A DNA stretch of 64,000 nucleotides, taken from positions 62,001 through 126,000 of the forward strand of contig DASRBI010000013.1 of assembly GCA_035685165.1 (NCBI GenBank), written 5' to 3'. This stretch comes from DATFDN01 sp035685165. GTDB taxonomy: Bacteria > Pseudomonadota > Alphaproteobacteria > Acetobacterales > Acetobacteraceae. Positions 53,232 through 61,946 of the stretch are shown here, piece by piece. Position 1 is the first letter of the stretch. Each line of letters begins with the position of its first letter. Made by a program: the position numbers and the translations under genes. Under the pieces are notes generated by a model. It was not told the origin of the DNA. It was given only the letters and a program-made list of their open reading frames with translations, and did not search any database.

Positions 53232-53513
53232 ATGAAGGCCACGCTCGGCGGCACCGTGATTGCGGAGAGCGAGGATATCTCCGAGGCCGGCGGCTATCTT
53301 TACTTCCCGCCCGGCTCGGTGCGCCGCGACCTGCTCGAGAAATCGCCCAAGACCGACAGCGACCATGCCTGTCCGCATGGGGTGCAGTTCTACGACGTGG
53401 TGCTGAACGGCACCCGCCATCCGCGCAATGCCTGGGTCTATGAGTCCCCGCAGCCGAAGCTTGCCCACATCGCCGGCCGGTTCGGCTTCTGGGACGATGT
53501 CGCGGTCGGCTGA
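53232..53513 (+). CDS. DUF427 domain protein
   Basis: A 93-residue protein. KATLGGTVIAESEDISEAGGYLYFPPGSVRRDLLEKSPKTD, then CPHGVQFYDVVLNG, NAWVYESPQP and IAGRFGFWDDVAV are the complete DUF427 pattern. Function in bacteria is unknown; the domain is a small beta barrel. Isolated gene, 135 bp from the divergent MFS start. Confidence 0.92.
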   Translation: MKATLGGTVIAESEDISEAGGYLYFPPGSVRRDLLEKSPKTDSDHACPHGVQFYDVVLNGTRHPRNAWVYESPQPKLAHIAGRFGFWDDVAVG

Positions 53514-53571
53514 GCGGCACCTCCGGGCGAGGCGGCTCGACCGGGGCGGCCACAGCGCCTAGATCGGTTCG

Positions 53572-54732
53572 ATGCCCGATCTGCTTCAGCTTCCCGGCTC
53601 GCGTATCGTCGAGGTAAGCCGCCTCGCGCTCGGCCGGCCTGATACCGACTTCCTCTGCTTCGGCGAATCCGACCAGCCGACCCCGCCAGGCACGCGCGAC
53701 GCGGCGATCGCCGCGCTGCAAGCGGGGGACACCCGCTATTCCGACGTGCGCGGCATCCACGAGCTGCGCCACGCGCTCGCCGAGTATTTGACCGTGCTGC
53801 ACGCGAGGCCCGTGACCGAGGACCGCATCCAGGTCACAGCCTCCGGCATGACGGCGGTCAACGTCGCGCTCGCCGCCATCGTGCGCCCGGGTGAGCGGGT
53901 GGTCATGCACACCCCACTCTGGCCCAACCTGCCGAACGCGGCGCGTCTGCACCGCGCGGAGGTGGACTGGATCGCGCTCGAACCGACCGACACGGGCGGG
54001 TTCCAGCTCGATCTCAACCTGCTGGAGGCGAAGCTGGAAGGGGCGCGCGCGTGCGTGCTCAATTCGCCCAACAACCCGACCGGCTGGACCGCGAGCCCGG
54101 ACGAGCTGCGCGAGGTGTTGGCGCTCTGCCGCCGCAGCGGCGCGTGGCTTATCTCCGACGAGGTATATAGCCGGCTGGTCTATGCCGACGCGCCGGCGGC
54201 TCCTTCGCTGCTCGACATCGCCGAGCCGGACGATCGGGTGATCGTCTGCAACAGCTTCTCCAAGTCGTTCGTCATGACGGGCTGGCGGCTTGGCTGGATG
54301 GTCGTGCCAGCAGGCACGCGCGATGGCATCTGCGAGATCGTCGAGGTGACGCACTCGGGCGTGGCGCCATTCGTGCAGCGCGCGGGGATCGCGGCACTTG
54401 GCGACGATGCGGCGATCGCGCGCTTTCGCACCTTCTGTGCGCGCGGGCGCGACATCGCCGCCGCCGCGCTGTCCGGCCTCAACGGCATCCACTTTACCCC
54501 GCCCGACGGCGCGTTTTATGCCTTCATCGGGATCGAAGGGGTGAAGGACAGTCTCGGCCTCGCCAAGCGGCTGGTGCTGAACCACGGTGTGGCGGTGGCT
54601 CCGGGCGTCGCGTTCGGCGAGGCGGGCGAAAGCCATCTCCGCCTCTGTTTCGCGCAATCCGAACCCGTGCTTGCCCGCGCCATGCAGCGCTTGCGCGCAG
54701 GGTTGCGGGCGGAGGCGGACGCGGTCTCCTAA
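53572..54732 (+). CDS. PLP-dependent aminotransferase (class I/II)
   Basis: A 386-residue fold-type I aminotransferase. The PLP Lys is Lys231 in NSFSKSFVMTGWRLGWMV; NSPNNPTGW and the YSDVRGIHELRHALAEYL block are conserved. Closest in layout to aspartate or aromatic aminotransferases that act on several amino acids. It precedes, by 79 bp on the same strand, a branched-chain-type substrate-binding protein, which suggests amino-acid or amino-compound catabolism. Confidence 0.92.
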   Translation: MPDLLQLPGSRIVEVSRLALGRPDTDFLCFGESDQPTPPGTRDAAIAALQAGDTRYSDVRGIHELRHALAEYLTVLHARPVTEDRIQVTASGMTAVNVALAAIVRPGERVVMHTPLWPNLPNAARLHRAEVDWIALEPTDTGGFQLDLNLLEAKLEGARACVLNSPNNPTGWTASPDELREVLALCRRSGAWLISDEVYSRLVYADAPAAPSLLDIAEPDDRVIVCNSFSKSFVMTGWRLGWMVVPAGTRDGICEIVEVTHSGVAPFVQRAGIAALGDDAAIARFRTFCARGRDIAAAALSGLNGIHFTPPDGAFYAFIGIEGVKDSLGLAKRLVLNHGVAVAPGVAFGEAGESHLRLCFAQSEPVLARAMQRLRAGLRAEADAVS

Positions 54733-54811
54733 TTCGCTAGCACGCAGCTTGACGCCGGGGCGGCGCTCGGGCTGAAACGAAGCCAACGGAAAACACGGGA
54801 GGATCGTCACA

Positions 54812-56041
54812 ATGCCCATCACCAGACGCGCGGCGCTGGCCGGCGCTGCCGTCCTCGGCTCGGCTCCGCTCTTGCGCGCCCGCGCGCAGGGCGCGCCCCC
54901 CGCCATCAAGCTCGGCGTGCTGACCGATCTCGGCGGCACCTATCGCGACACTACCGGGCCCAACTCGGTGATCTGCACGCGCCAGGCGATCGAGGAGTTC
55001 AACCCCTCGTCGCACGGCTTCGCCGTCGACCTCATCGAGGCGGACCATCAGAACAAGCCGGACGTTGCGGCCTCGATCGCACGCCAATGGTTCGACCAGG
55101 GCGTCGATGCGGTGATCGACGTGCCCACCTCCTCGGTCGCGCTCGCGGTGGCGCAGGTCGCCAAGGAGAAGGACAAGATCATGCTGAACGGGTCCGCCAC
55201 CACGACGGACCTGACCGACAAGCAGTGCTCGCCCAACACCATCGTCTGGAGCTTCGATACCTACATGATGGCGCAGTCGAACGGCGGCGCCACGGTGAAG
55301 GCGGGCGGCAAGAGCTGGTTCTTCATCACCGCCGACTACGTGTTCGGCCATATCCTCGAGGAGCAGACGGCGGCGGTGGTGAAGGCCGCCGGCGGCGAGG
55401 TGAAGGGGGCGCTGCGCTATCCCTTCCCCGACACGACCGACTTCTCCTCCTATCTTCAGCAGGCGCAGGCCTCGGGCGCGCAGGTGCTCGGGCTCGCGAA
55501 CGCTGGTGGTGACACCGTCAACAGCGTCAAGCAGGCGCACGAGTTCGGCGTGAACCAGAAGATGAAGATCACCCCGCTGCTGATCTTCATCACCGACGTG
55601 CACGCGCTCGGCGATCTCGCCATCGGGCTCAGCGCCACCACCTCGTTCTATTGGGACTGGAACGACCGCACGCGCGCGTTCGCCAAGCGCGTGCAGCCGA
55701 AGCTGGTGAACGGCGCCTATCCGAATATGGCGCACGCCAGCAACTATTCGATGACGCTGCACTACCTGAAGACGGTTGCTGCGATGGGTGGTGCAGCCAA
55801 CGCCAAGAAGAGCGGACGCGAGACAGTGGCGCGCATGAAGGGGATCCCGACCGACGACGACGCCTTCGGCAAGGGCGCCGTGCGCGCAGACGGCCGTGGC
55901 GAATTCCCCGCCTATCTCTGGCGGGTGAAGAAGCCGTCCAAGCCGGGCGGCTGGGACCTGTTCGAGCACGTGGCAACGACGCCGGCCGATCAGGCGCTGC
56001 ACCCGCTCAACCCGAGCTGTAAGTTCCCGGTGACGACCTGA
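54812..56041 (+). CDS. ABC transporter substrate-binding protein, branched-chain amino acid type
   Basis: A 409-residue periplasmic type I binding protein of the LivJ/HAAT family. The N-terminus MPITRRAALAGAAVLGSAPLLRARAQG has a twin-arginine pair and a cleavage site near RARA-Q, so Tat export is possible. IKLGVLTDLGGTYRDTTGPN, DHQNKPDVAASIARQWFDQGVDAVIDVPTSSVALAVAQVA and YVFGHILEEQTAAVVKAAGGEVKG are typical. The permease and ATPase genes are not adjacent; an orphan receptor. Confidence 0.92.
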   Translation: MPITRRAALAGAAVLGSAPLLRARAQGAPPAIKLGVLTDLGGTYRDTTGPNSVICTRQAIEEFNPSSHGFAVDLIEADHQNKPDVAASIARQWFDQGVDAVIDVPTSSVALAVAQVAKEKDKIMLNGSATTTDLTDKQCSPNTIVWSFDTYMMAQSNGGATVKAGGKSWFFITADYVFGHILEEQTAAVVKAAGGEVKGALRYPFPDTTDFSSYLQQAQASGAQVLGLANAGGDTVNSVKQAHEFGVNQKMKITPLLIFITDVHALGDLAIGLSATTSFYWDWNDRTRAFAKRVQPKLVNGAYPNMAHASNYSMTLHYLKTVAAMGGAANAKKSGRETVARMKGIPTDDDAFGKGAVRADGRGEFPAYLWRVKKPSKPGGWDLFEHVATTPADQALHPLNPSCKFPVTT

Positions 56042-56042
56042 G

Positions 56043-56332
56043 GTGAGCGCGCTCCGGCCCGACCTCGCGCAGGCGCTCGCGCTTGCCTGGGCCGGCATCG
56101 CGCGCGCCGGAACGTGGCGGACCGGCGCCGAGCGCGTGGCCATCGCCGCTGAAGCTCGCAACACCGAGGGGGGCGCGCTGTAGGCGGCACGGCTTGCGTG
56201 ATCGGCGGTTTCGATCGCATCACCCAGATTGCCGACGCGACGGGCATCCCGATCGAAGACGTGAAGGCCGAGCGCTCCGGCGATTTCCGAGCCGCGTCCG
56301 GCACCGACCTGTGGGAAGCGGAAAAGCTGTAG
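56043..56332 (+). pseudogene. Carboxymuconolactone decarboxylase/peroxidase-like gene, eroded
   Basis: GTG 56043 begins VSALRPDLAQALALAWAGIARAGTWRTGAERVAIAAEARNTEG and stops at TAG 56179. After a short break the end of the same kind of protein resumes: GGFDRITQIADATGIPIEDVKAERSGDFRAASG, to a stop at 56330-56332. Intact relatives carry a Cys-rich middle (CALCRARK-type) and a His relay between these blocks, absent here. The protein would be an alkylhydroperoxidase-like remnant of unclear ancestry, so the name is tentative. Confidence 0.65.
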
Positions 56333-56339
56333 AAGGCCT

Positions 56340-56416
56340 GTAGGGCGCATGGAGCGCAGCGGCATGCGCCGAAGTCGAGTCGCTGACTTGCGTCGGCGGA
56401 TTGGCATCCGCCCTAC
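56340..56416. repeat. Dispersed palindromic element with GTAGGGCG ends, copy 2
   Basis: A 77-bp copy of the element at 358-446: GTAGGGCGCATGGAGCGCAG at the left, TTGCGTCGGCGGATTGGCA and CGCCCTAC at the right. Left and right ends pair. It fills the space between the peroxidase-like remnant and the ferredoxin reductase gene, leaving 52 bp. Confidence 0.75.
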
Positions 56417-56468
56417 GCTCTGGACCTGAACACTTGCTCCGGCACCGGCGCGGGCGGTAGCTCGGCCC

Positions 56469-57479
56469 ATGACCAGCATCGACACCGACGTTGCCATCAT
56501 CGGCGCCGGACCCGCGGGGCTTTTTGCGGTGTTCGAGCTCGGGATGCTGCAAATAGGCGCCGCCCTGATCGACGCGCTCGGTGAGCCGGGCGGGCAATGC
56601 GCCGCGCTCTATCCCGAGAAGCCGATCTACGACATCCCCGCCCACCCGGCGATCTCGGCCGCCGGGCTGATCGAGCAGCTTGAGCGCCAGATCGCGCCGT
56701 TCCATGCGCCGCGCCTTCTCGGGCGGCGCGTCGAGCGGCTGCAAGGCGCGGCGGGCGCGTTCGTGCTCGGCACCGGTCAGGGCGAGGAAGTGCGCTGCAA
56801 GGCCGTCATCATCGCCGCCGGCGCCGGCGCCTTCGGCCCCAACCGCCCGCCGGTCGAGAACCTCGCCGCCTACGAGGCCACGGGCGCGGTGCAGTATTAT
56901 GTTCGCCGGCGTGAGCACTTCCGCGGCAAGCGCGTGGTGATCGCGGGCGGCGGCGATTCCGCCGTCGATTGGGCACTCGCGCTCAAGGACATCGCGCGCG
57001 TAACGGTCGTGCATCGGCGTGCCAAGTTCCGCGCCGCGCCGGAAAGCGCAGCCCGGCTGGAGGAAGCCGCCGCTGCGGGCGAGATCGAATTGGTGATCCC
57101 CTACCAGCTCGCCGCGCTGCACGGATCGCAGGGGGTGCTGGAAGCGGTCGAGGTCGCCACGCTCAGGGGCGAGCCGCGCCGCCTACCCGCCGATGCGCTG
57201 CTCGCCTTTTTCGGGCTGGCGACCGATCTCGGCCCGATCGCTGGCTGGGGGCTCGATCTCGCCCAGCACCATCTGCGCGTCGATCCCGCGACCTGCCAGA
57301 CGAGCCTGCCCGGGGTGTTCGCGATCGGCGACGTCGCCCACTATCCGGGCAAGCTCAAGCTGATCCTGCAAGGCTTCAGCGAGGCGGCGATGGCGGCGCA
57401 CGCCATCCACCCGATCGTCTTTCCCGGACAGGCGCTGCACTTCGAGTATTCCACCACCAAGGGCGTGCCCACCGGTTGA
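56469..57479 (+). CDS. Ferredoxin--NADP+ reductase (thioredoxin-reductase-like type)
   Basis: A 336-residue flavoprotein. FAD motif IIGAGPAGL near residue 10, GEPGGQCAALYPEKPIYDIPAHP, NADPH motif GGGDSAVDWALAL, and C-terminal AIGDVAHYPGKLKLILQGFSEAAMAAHAIHP. It lacks a CxxC redox pair, which sets it apart from thioredoxin reductase and matches the bacterial TrxR-like FNR group. It moves electrons between NADPH and ferredoxin or flavodoxin. Distinct from the CAWC enzyme at 3419. Confidence 0.92.
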   Translation: MTSIDTDVAIIGAGPAGLFAVFELGMLQIGAALIDALGEPGGQCAALYPEKPIYDIPAHPAISAAGLIEQLERQIAPFHAPRLLGRRVERLQGAAGAFVLGTGQGEEVRCKAVIIAAGAGAFGPNRPPVENLAAYEATGAVQYYVRRREHFRGKRVVIAGGGDSAVDWALALKDIARVTVVHRRAKFRAAPESAARLEEAAAAGEIELVIPYQLAALHGSQGVLEAVEVATLRGEPRRLPADALLAFFGLATDLGPIAGWGLDLAQHHLRVDPATCQTSLPGVFAIGDVAHYPGKLKLILQGFSEAAMAAHAIHPIVFPGQALHFEYSTTKGVPTG

Positions 57480-57482
57480 CGC

Positions 57483-57602
57483 TCAGCGGCCCGGGGCCAG
57501 CGCCGCGTCCAGATTCCTGAGCGCGCTCATCCGATCGCTCGCTGCCAGCGCATTGAGCGCGGGCGGCTCGGTGCAACAAGACACGCGCCGGCTCGGCCTC
57601 AT
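57483..57602 (-). other. Weak 39-codon frame in the FNR-DHA2 gap
   Basis: Reverse-strand ATG 57602 gives a 39-residue frame (MRPSRRVSCCTEPPALNALA...) that ends at 57483. The CCTEPP string is odd but no family is known. It may be a real small protein or chance. No other signal is seen in 57480-57664. Confidence 0.15.
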
Positions 57603-57664
57603 CGGGTCGCTAGTGAACCAGAGTCAGGGGCGGGCGCTGATCCGGCGCGGCTGGCGCTAGGGGG

Positions 57665-59185
57665 CTATTCCGCCGCCGGCGCAAGCCGGCCGGGCCGGCG
57701 CATCAGGAGCAGGAGCAAGAGCGGCGGCACGACGACGAACGCCATCAGGTGAAAATCGTTGTTGTAACCGATGATCGCCGCCTGGCGGTTGATCTCGGCG
57801 TCCAGCGCCGCCGCGCCTGACGCCAGTCCAGGGTTCCAATAGTGCGCCACGGCTCCGGTGCCCTGGAGCAGCCGGTCGAAGGGCGTGATGTTGGCGGAGA
57901 TGTCGGCGTGCGCGGTCTGCGTCGCCCGGGTCAGGACCACCGTCGTCACGGAAATCCCGATCGCCTGCCCGATATTGCGAAACAACGCCTGCAGCGCGGT
58001 GGCGTCGCCGCGCAGCCGCGCCGGCAGGCTGACGAAAGCGACGACCGTCATCGGGTTGAAGATCAGCCCTATCGCCGCGCCCTGCACGATGAGCGTCGCC
58101 ATCATCTGGCCCTGCGTCACGTCCGGCGTCCAATGGCTCATCTGGTTGAGCGCGAAGCCGAGCACGAGCAGGCCGAACGCCATGATCTTGCGCTGATCGA
58201 TATAGTCGGCGAGCTTGCTCGCGGCGAACATCGCGATCATCGTGCCGAGCCCGCGCGGCGCCAGCGCGATGCCCGCCGTGTACACGGGATAGCCCGCCAG
58301 ATCCTGCAAGTATGGAGCGAGCAGCGCCGAGGTGGCGAGCATCACCATCGCCACGAAGAAGCTCATCAGCGCCGAGGCGATGAAATTGGGATCGCGGAAC
58401 ACCGCCGGATTGAGGAAGCGCCGCTCAGCCGTCATCATGTGCACGACAAACAGGTAGATGCCGGTGCCGGCCAGCACTGCCTCGATGATGATCTCGCGCG
58501 AGCTGAACCAGTCGAGCTCCTGGCCGCGGTCGAGCATCATCTGTAGCGCGCCGACGCCGACCGCGAGCATCGCGAAGCCGCGCCAATCGAAGCGCAAATC
58601 GGGGCGCACCGGCGCGCGCGGCATGAACAGAGCCAGCCCGAGCATCGACAGAATGCCGACTGGCAGGTTCACGTAGAACACCCAGCGCCAATTGTAGAGG
58701 TCGGTCAGGTAGCCGCCGAGCGTCGGCCCCATAATCGGCCCCAGCATCACTCCCGAGGAGAAGATCGCCATCGCGGTGGCGCGGCGGCGGAACGGGTAGA
58801 TGTCGAGCATGGTCGCCTGCGACAGCGGCACGAGCGCGGCGCCGCACATGCCTTGCAGGATGCGGAAGACCACGATCTGCTCGAGCGACTGCGCCGCCCC
58901 GCACAGCATCGAGGCGATGGTGAAGCCGCCGAGGCAGGTGATGAAGAGCCGCTTGCGCCCGAACCGCACCGCCATCCAGCCCACGGGCGCGGTCATGATC
59001 GCCGCCGCGATCACGTACGAGGTCAGCACCCAGGTGATCTCGTCCTGGCTCGCCGAGAGCGAGCCGCGCATATAGGGCAGCGCCACGTTGGCAATGGCGG
59101 CATCGAGCACCTGCATCAGCGTGGCGAGCATCGCGGAGGCGGTAATCAGCGCGCGATGCGGGACGTTCGGCTCCGATTCTTGCAT
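57665..59185 (-). CDS. DHA2-family multidrug efflux MFS permease (EmrB type)
   Basis: A 506-residue permease with about 14 hydrophobic segments. ATLMQVLDAAIANVALPYMRGSL, DEITWVLTSYVIAAAIMTAPVGWMAVRFGRKRLF (motif A) and GVMLGPIMGPTLGGYLTDLYNWRWVFYVNLPVG (motif C) identify the DHA2 drug:H+ antiporters. It normally pairs with an EmrA-type membrane-fusion protein; none is next to it here. Its start is divergent from the sugar-acid kinase gene, 59 bp apart. Confidence 0.93.
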   Translation of the reverse strand: MQESEPNVPHRALITASAMLATLMQVLDAAIANVALPYMRGSLSASQDEITWVLTSYVIAAAIMTAPVGWMAVRFGRKRLFITCLGGFTIASMLCGAAQSLEQIVVFRILQGMCGAALVPLSQATMLDIYPFRRRATAMAIFSSGVMLGPIMGPTLGGYLTDLYNWRWVFYVNLPVGILSMLGLALFMPRAPVRPDLRFDWRGFAMLAVGVGALQMMLDRGQELDWFSSREIIIEAVLAGTGIYLFVVHMMTAERRFLNPAVFRDPNFIASALMSFFVAMVMLATSALLAPYLQDLAGYPVYTAGIALAPRGLGTMIAMFAASKLADYIDQRKIMAFGLLVLGFALNQMSHWTPDVTQGQMMATLIVQGAAIGLIFNPMTVVAFVSLPARLRGDATALQALFRNIGQAIGISVTTVVLTRATQTAHADISANITPFDRLLQGTGAVAHYWNPGLASGAAALDAEINRQAAIIGYNNDFHLMAFVVVPPLLLLLLMRRPGRLAPAAE

Positions 59186-59244
59186 TATCCCGCAGTCTGA
59201 CCCGGGTAGTATCGCCGCGCCAGCCCGGCGACGGAGTTGTTCGC

Positions 59245-60123
59245 ATGATCGGTGTCGAGTGGGGGCAATACAGCTTCCGCGCCTTCCGCCTGCGCGACGG
59301 CGCGATCCGCGACCGCCGCTTCAGCGCGCGCGGCGTTGCGCGCGTGCAGGACCGCCGCTTCGGCGATGCGCTGCGCGAGGAGGTGGGGCCTTGGCTCGCG
59401 GGCGGCGAGGGCGCGGTGCTGGTGGCCGGCGCCGTCGCCGACCCGGGCGGGTGGGCCGAGGCGGGCTCGGTCGCCTGTCCGGCCGGCGCCGCCGAGATCG
59501 CCGCCGGCCTGACCCCAGTGGGTTTTGACTGGGCGGAGGTGCGCGCCCTGCCGCGGCTGACCTGCACCGGAACCGATGGCGCGGTGGAGCTGAGCGCGGG
59601 CGAGGAGGCCGGTTTCGCCGCCGCGCTCGCCCTTCTCGGCGCGGAGGGCGGGATCGCCTGCCTGCCCGGGGCGCGCAGCCGCTGGGTGCGGATCGCCCAG
59701 CACCGCATCGCCGAATTCGAGACGCACCTGAGTGGGGAACTGTTCGCGGCACTGCGTCCCGCCCTGCCACCCACGCGGGCGGCGCGCGAGCCGGCGATCA
59801 CCGACGAGGCCGGCTTCGCCGCGGGGCTCGCCCAGGCCGCCAAGCCGGGCGGCCTCTTGCGCCATCTGGCCGCCCTCCGCACCGCGACCGCGGGCGAGGA
59901 AGCGGTGGCCTCATGGCTGTTCGGCCTGCTCGTGGGGCACGAAGCCCGCGCCGCGCTGCGCGCCCAACCCGGTGCCGCGCTCGTGCATGTCATCGGGCCG
60001 CCCGACCTTGCGCGCCTCTATGTGCGCGCGATCGAGACGGCGGGCGGCATGGCCGAGGCGCTGGACGGCGAGGCAACCGCGCGCGGCTTCGCCCTGATCG
60101 GCGCGGCGGCGGGTCTTGCCTGA
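59245..60123 (+). CDS. dgoK: 2-dehydro-3-deoxygalactonokinase (DgoK family)
   Basis: A 292-residue kinase-fold protein. ACLPGARSRWVRIAQHRIAEFETHLSGELFALL-like stretch, FAAGLAQAAKPGGLLRHL and VIGPPDLARLYVRAIE match the DgoK family, which phosphorylates 2-keto-3-deoxygalactonate. The phosphate-1 loop normally D-W-G-T-T-N is here E-W-G-Q-Y-S (residues 5-10), so activity is uncertain. No dgoA aldolase is adjacent, and the gene lies next to a DUF1217 gene instead. Confidence 0.8.
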   Translation: MIGVEWGQYSFRAFRLRDGAIRDRRFSARGVARVQDRRFGDALREEVGPWLAGGEGAVLVAGAVADPGGWAEAGSVACPAGAAEIAAGLTPVGFDWAEVRALPRLTCTGTDGAVELSAGEEAGFAAALALLGAEGGIACLPGARSRWVRIAQHRIAEFETHLSGELFAALRPALPPTRAAREPAITDEAGFAAGLAQAAKPGGLLRHLAALRTATAGEEAVASWLFGLLVGHEARAALRAQPGAALVHVIGPPDLARLYVRAIETAGGMAEALDGEATARGFALIGAAAGLA

Positions 60124-60180
60124 CGCTTAGCCGATTCTTAACCGGTCCGACGGTACGTTGGCCGGAACGGAGAGCGGCGC

Positions 60181-61050
60181 ATGAGCGGAGCTATCGGCGG
60201 CATCGACTATAGCGTGCTGTTCTCGCCACAGGACACGAGCAACACGGCCACCGCGATCCTGAACATCCTGGACAGCGCCGGGACGGGCACGACGGCCTCC
60301 AACTTCGTCTCGTCGGGCAATCCGATCACCGACCTCACGCTCGCCCAGCAGGAGGAAAGCGGGGGAGTCGCAGAGGAGGCGCAGCAACCGGTGGTGAGCC
60401 AGGCGGTTGCCGCCTTCAAGAAGGCGGTCGCGAACGCCACCAGCATCCAACAGGCGCTTGCCAACCCCGAGGTGCAGCAGGTGCTGCTGACCGCCAGCGG
60501 CCTGTCCAGCTATATCGGCGACACGGCGCTCGTGCAGAAGCTCTTTCTGTCCGATCCTTCGGATCCTCACTCGCTGGTCAACCAGTTCGGCGATGCGACG
60601 TGGCTTGCCACCGTGCAAAGCTACAACTTCGCCAAGAACGGGTTGTCGGCGCTGCAAAACCCGCAAGTCATATCGACGCTCACCAACGCCTATGCTCAGG
60701 TCGAGTGGCTTCAGGGGCTTGATCAGGCGACCCCCGGACTTTCCAACGCGCTGACGTTCCTGTCACAGGCCGGCTCGATCACCTCGGTCAACGATGTTCT
60801 CGGCAATGTGGTGAATTTCGACGTCATCACCGGCGCGCTCGGCATTCCGCAGGAGATCGTCAACCAGGACATCACGGCGCAGCAGCAGGCGATCAGCTCG
60901 CGGCTCAACATCGCCGACCTGCAAAATCGCGGCTACGTCACGGGGCTGGCGGACCAGTACTTGCTTTCGATGCAGGCGAGCAATTCGTCAGCCGCCGGCT
61001 CGACCGACCTCACCACCCTCGCCGTGCAGGCGCAGGGGCTGATCGCGTAA
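60181..61050 (+). CDS. DUF1217 domain protein, flagellum-associated
   Basis: A 289-residue protein rich in Ser, Gln and Ala with few charged residues: SSYIGDTALVQKLFLSDPSDPHSLVNQFGD, YNFAKNGLSALQNPQVISTLTNAYAQVEWLQGLDQATPG and IPQEIVNQDITAQQQAISSRLNIADLQN. This matches DUF1217, a domain often found near flagellar genes in alphaproteobacteria. No other flagellar gene is in this window. Its stop lies 6 bp from the convergent sulfurtransferase stop. Confidence 0.75.
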   Translation: MSGAIGGIDYSVLFSPQDTSNTATAILNILDSAGTGTTASNFVSSGNPITDLTLAQQEESGGVAEEAQQPVVSQAVAAFKKAVANATSIQQALANPEVQQVLLTASGLSSYIGDTALVQKLFLSDPSDPHSLVNQFGDATWLATVQSYNFAKNGLSALQNPQVISTLTNAYAQVEWLQGLDQATPGLSNALTFLSQAGSITSVNDVLGNVVNFDVITGALGIPQEIVNQDITAQQQAISSRLNIADLQNRGYVTGLADQYLLSMQASNSSAAGSTDLTTLAVQAQGLIA

Positions 61051-61056
61051 CCCGGC

Positions 61057-61929
61057 TCACCCGGTTTCCATCGGTAGAGCGGGGTCGGGAGCCCATTCCG
61101 AGAGCGAGGCGTCGTACACGACCACGTTCTCGTGACCGAGCAAAGCGAGCGCGAGCGCATCTGCCGTGGCGGCGATGCCGCCGCCGCAATAGGCGATCAC
61201 CTCGCGATCCAGCGCGCCCACCGCGCTGAACTGCTGGCGCAGCTTCTCAGCCGGCAGGAACGTCTTGCGCTCGGGGTCGATCAGGTGCGCGGCCGGGACG
61301 TTCACGCTGCCCGCGATGTGGCCGCGCCGCCCGTAGCTGTTGCCGCCGGTGCCGCTATGCTGTTCAGGCAGCAGCGCGTTGATCGTGCAGACCCTGCCAT
61401 CGCCAATGGCAGCGCGCACGCGCGCCTTGTCCACCATCAGCGGACGCACTTCCCGCACCCGCACAGTGCCTTCCGGCCGCGCCCGGCCCGGGCCGCTTTC
61501 GACCGGGCGGTTCTCGGCCCGCCATTTCTGGAACCCGCCGTTCAGCACGGCGGCGTTGTCGAAGCCGATCATCCTGAGCAGCCACCAAACGCGCGTCGCC
61601 CACCAAACATTGGCGGTGCTGTAGAGAACAATGCGGCTGTCGCCGTTCACCCCGAACCGGCGCATCGCCGCCGCCAGCGCGTCCGGCGCCGGCGCCATGA
61701 ACCGGAGCTTCCGCGCGTTATCGGAAACGTCCTTCTGCACGTCGATGAACTGCGCGCCGGGAATATGCGCGGCTTCGAAGTCAGCGCGTGCGGGCACGAC
61801 CTGATAGGTGGCTTTCGGATCGGGAATCAGGTGCGTGGTGCAGTCGAATACCAGCACCGAGGGATCACCGAGACGTTCCGCGAGCCAGCCGGTCTCGGCC
61901 AGGAACTCGGGATGAACATAGCCGTCCAT
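61057..61929 (-). CDS. sseA: Sulfurtransferase, thiosulfate/3-mercaptopyruvate type
   Basis: A 290-residue two-domain rhodanese from ATG 61929. The N-terminal inactive domain has FDCTTHLIPDP, HIPGAQFIDV and RIVLYSTANVWWATRVWWLLRMIGFDNAAVLNGGFQKW. The C-terminal domain has GHIAGSVNVPAAHL and the active Cys in VIAYCGGGIAATADALAL. The CGGGIA loop differs from rhodanese CRKGVT and mercaptopyruvate CGSGVT types; mercaptopyruvate is more likely. Sixteen bases separate it from the SDR gene upstream (same strand). Confidence 0.88.
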   Translation of the reverse strand: MDGYVHPEFLAETGWLAERLGDPSVLVFDCTTHLIPDPKATYQVVPARADFEAAHIPGAQFIDVQKDVSDNARKLRFMAPAPDALAAAMRRFGVNGDSRIVLYSTANVWWATRVWWLLRMIGFDNAAVLNGGFQKWRAENRPVESGPGRARPEGTVRVREVRPLMVDKARVRAAIGDGRVCTINALLPEQHSGTGGNSYGRRGHIAGSVNVPAAHLIDPERKTFLPAEKLRQQFSAVGALDREVIAYCGGGIAATADALALALLGHENVVVYDASLSEWAPDPALPMETG

Positions 61930-61946
61930 GCGCGCTGCTCCCGTCG

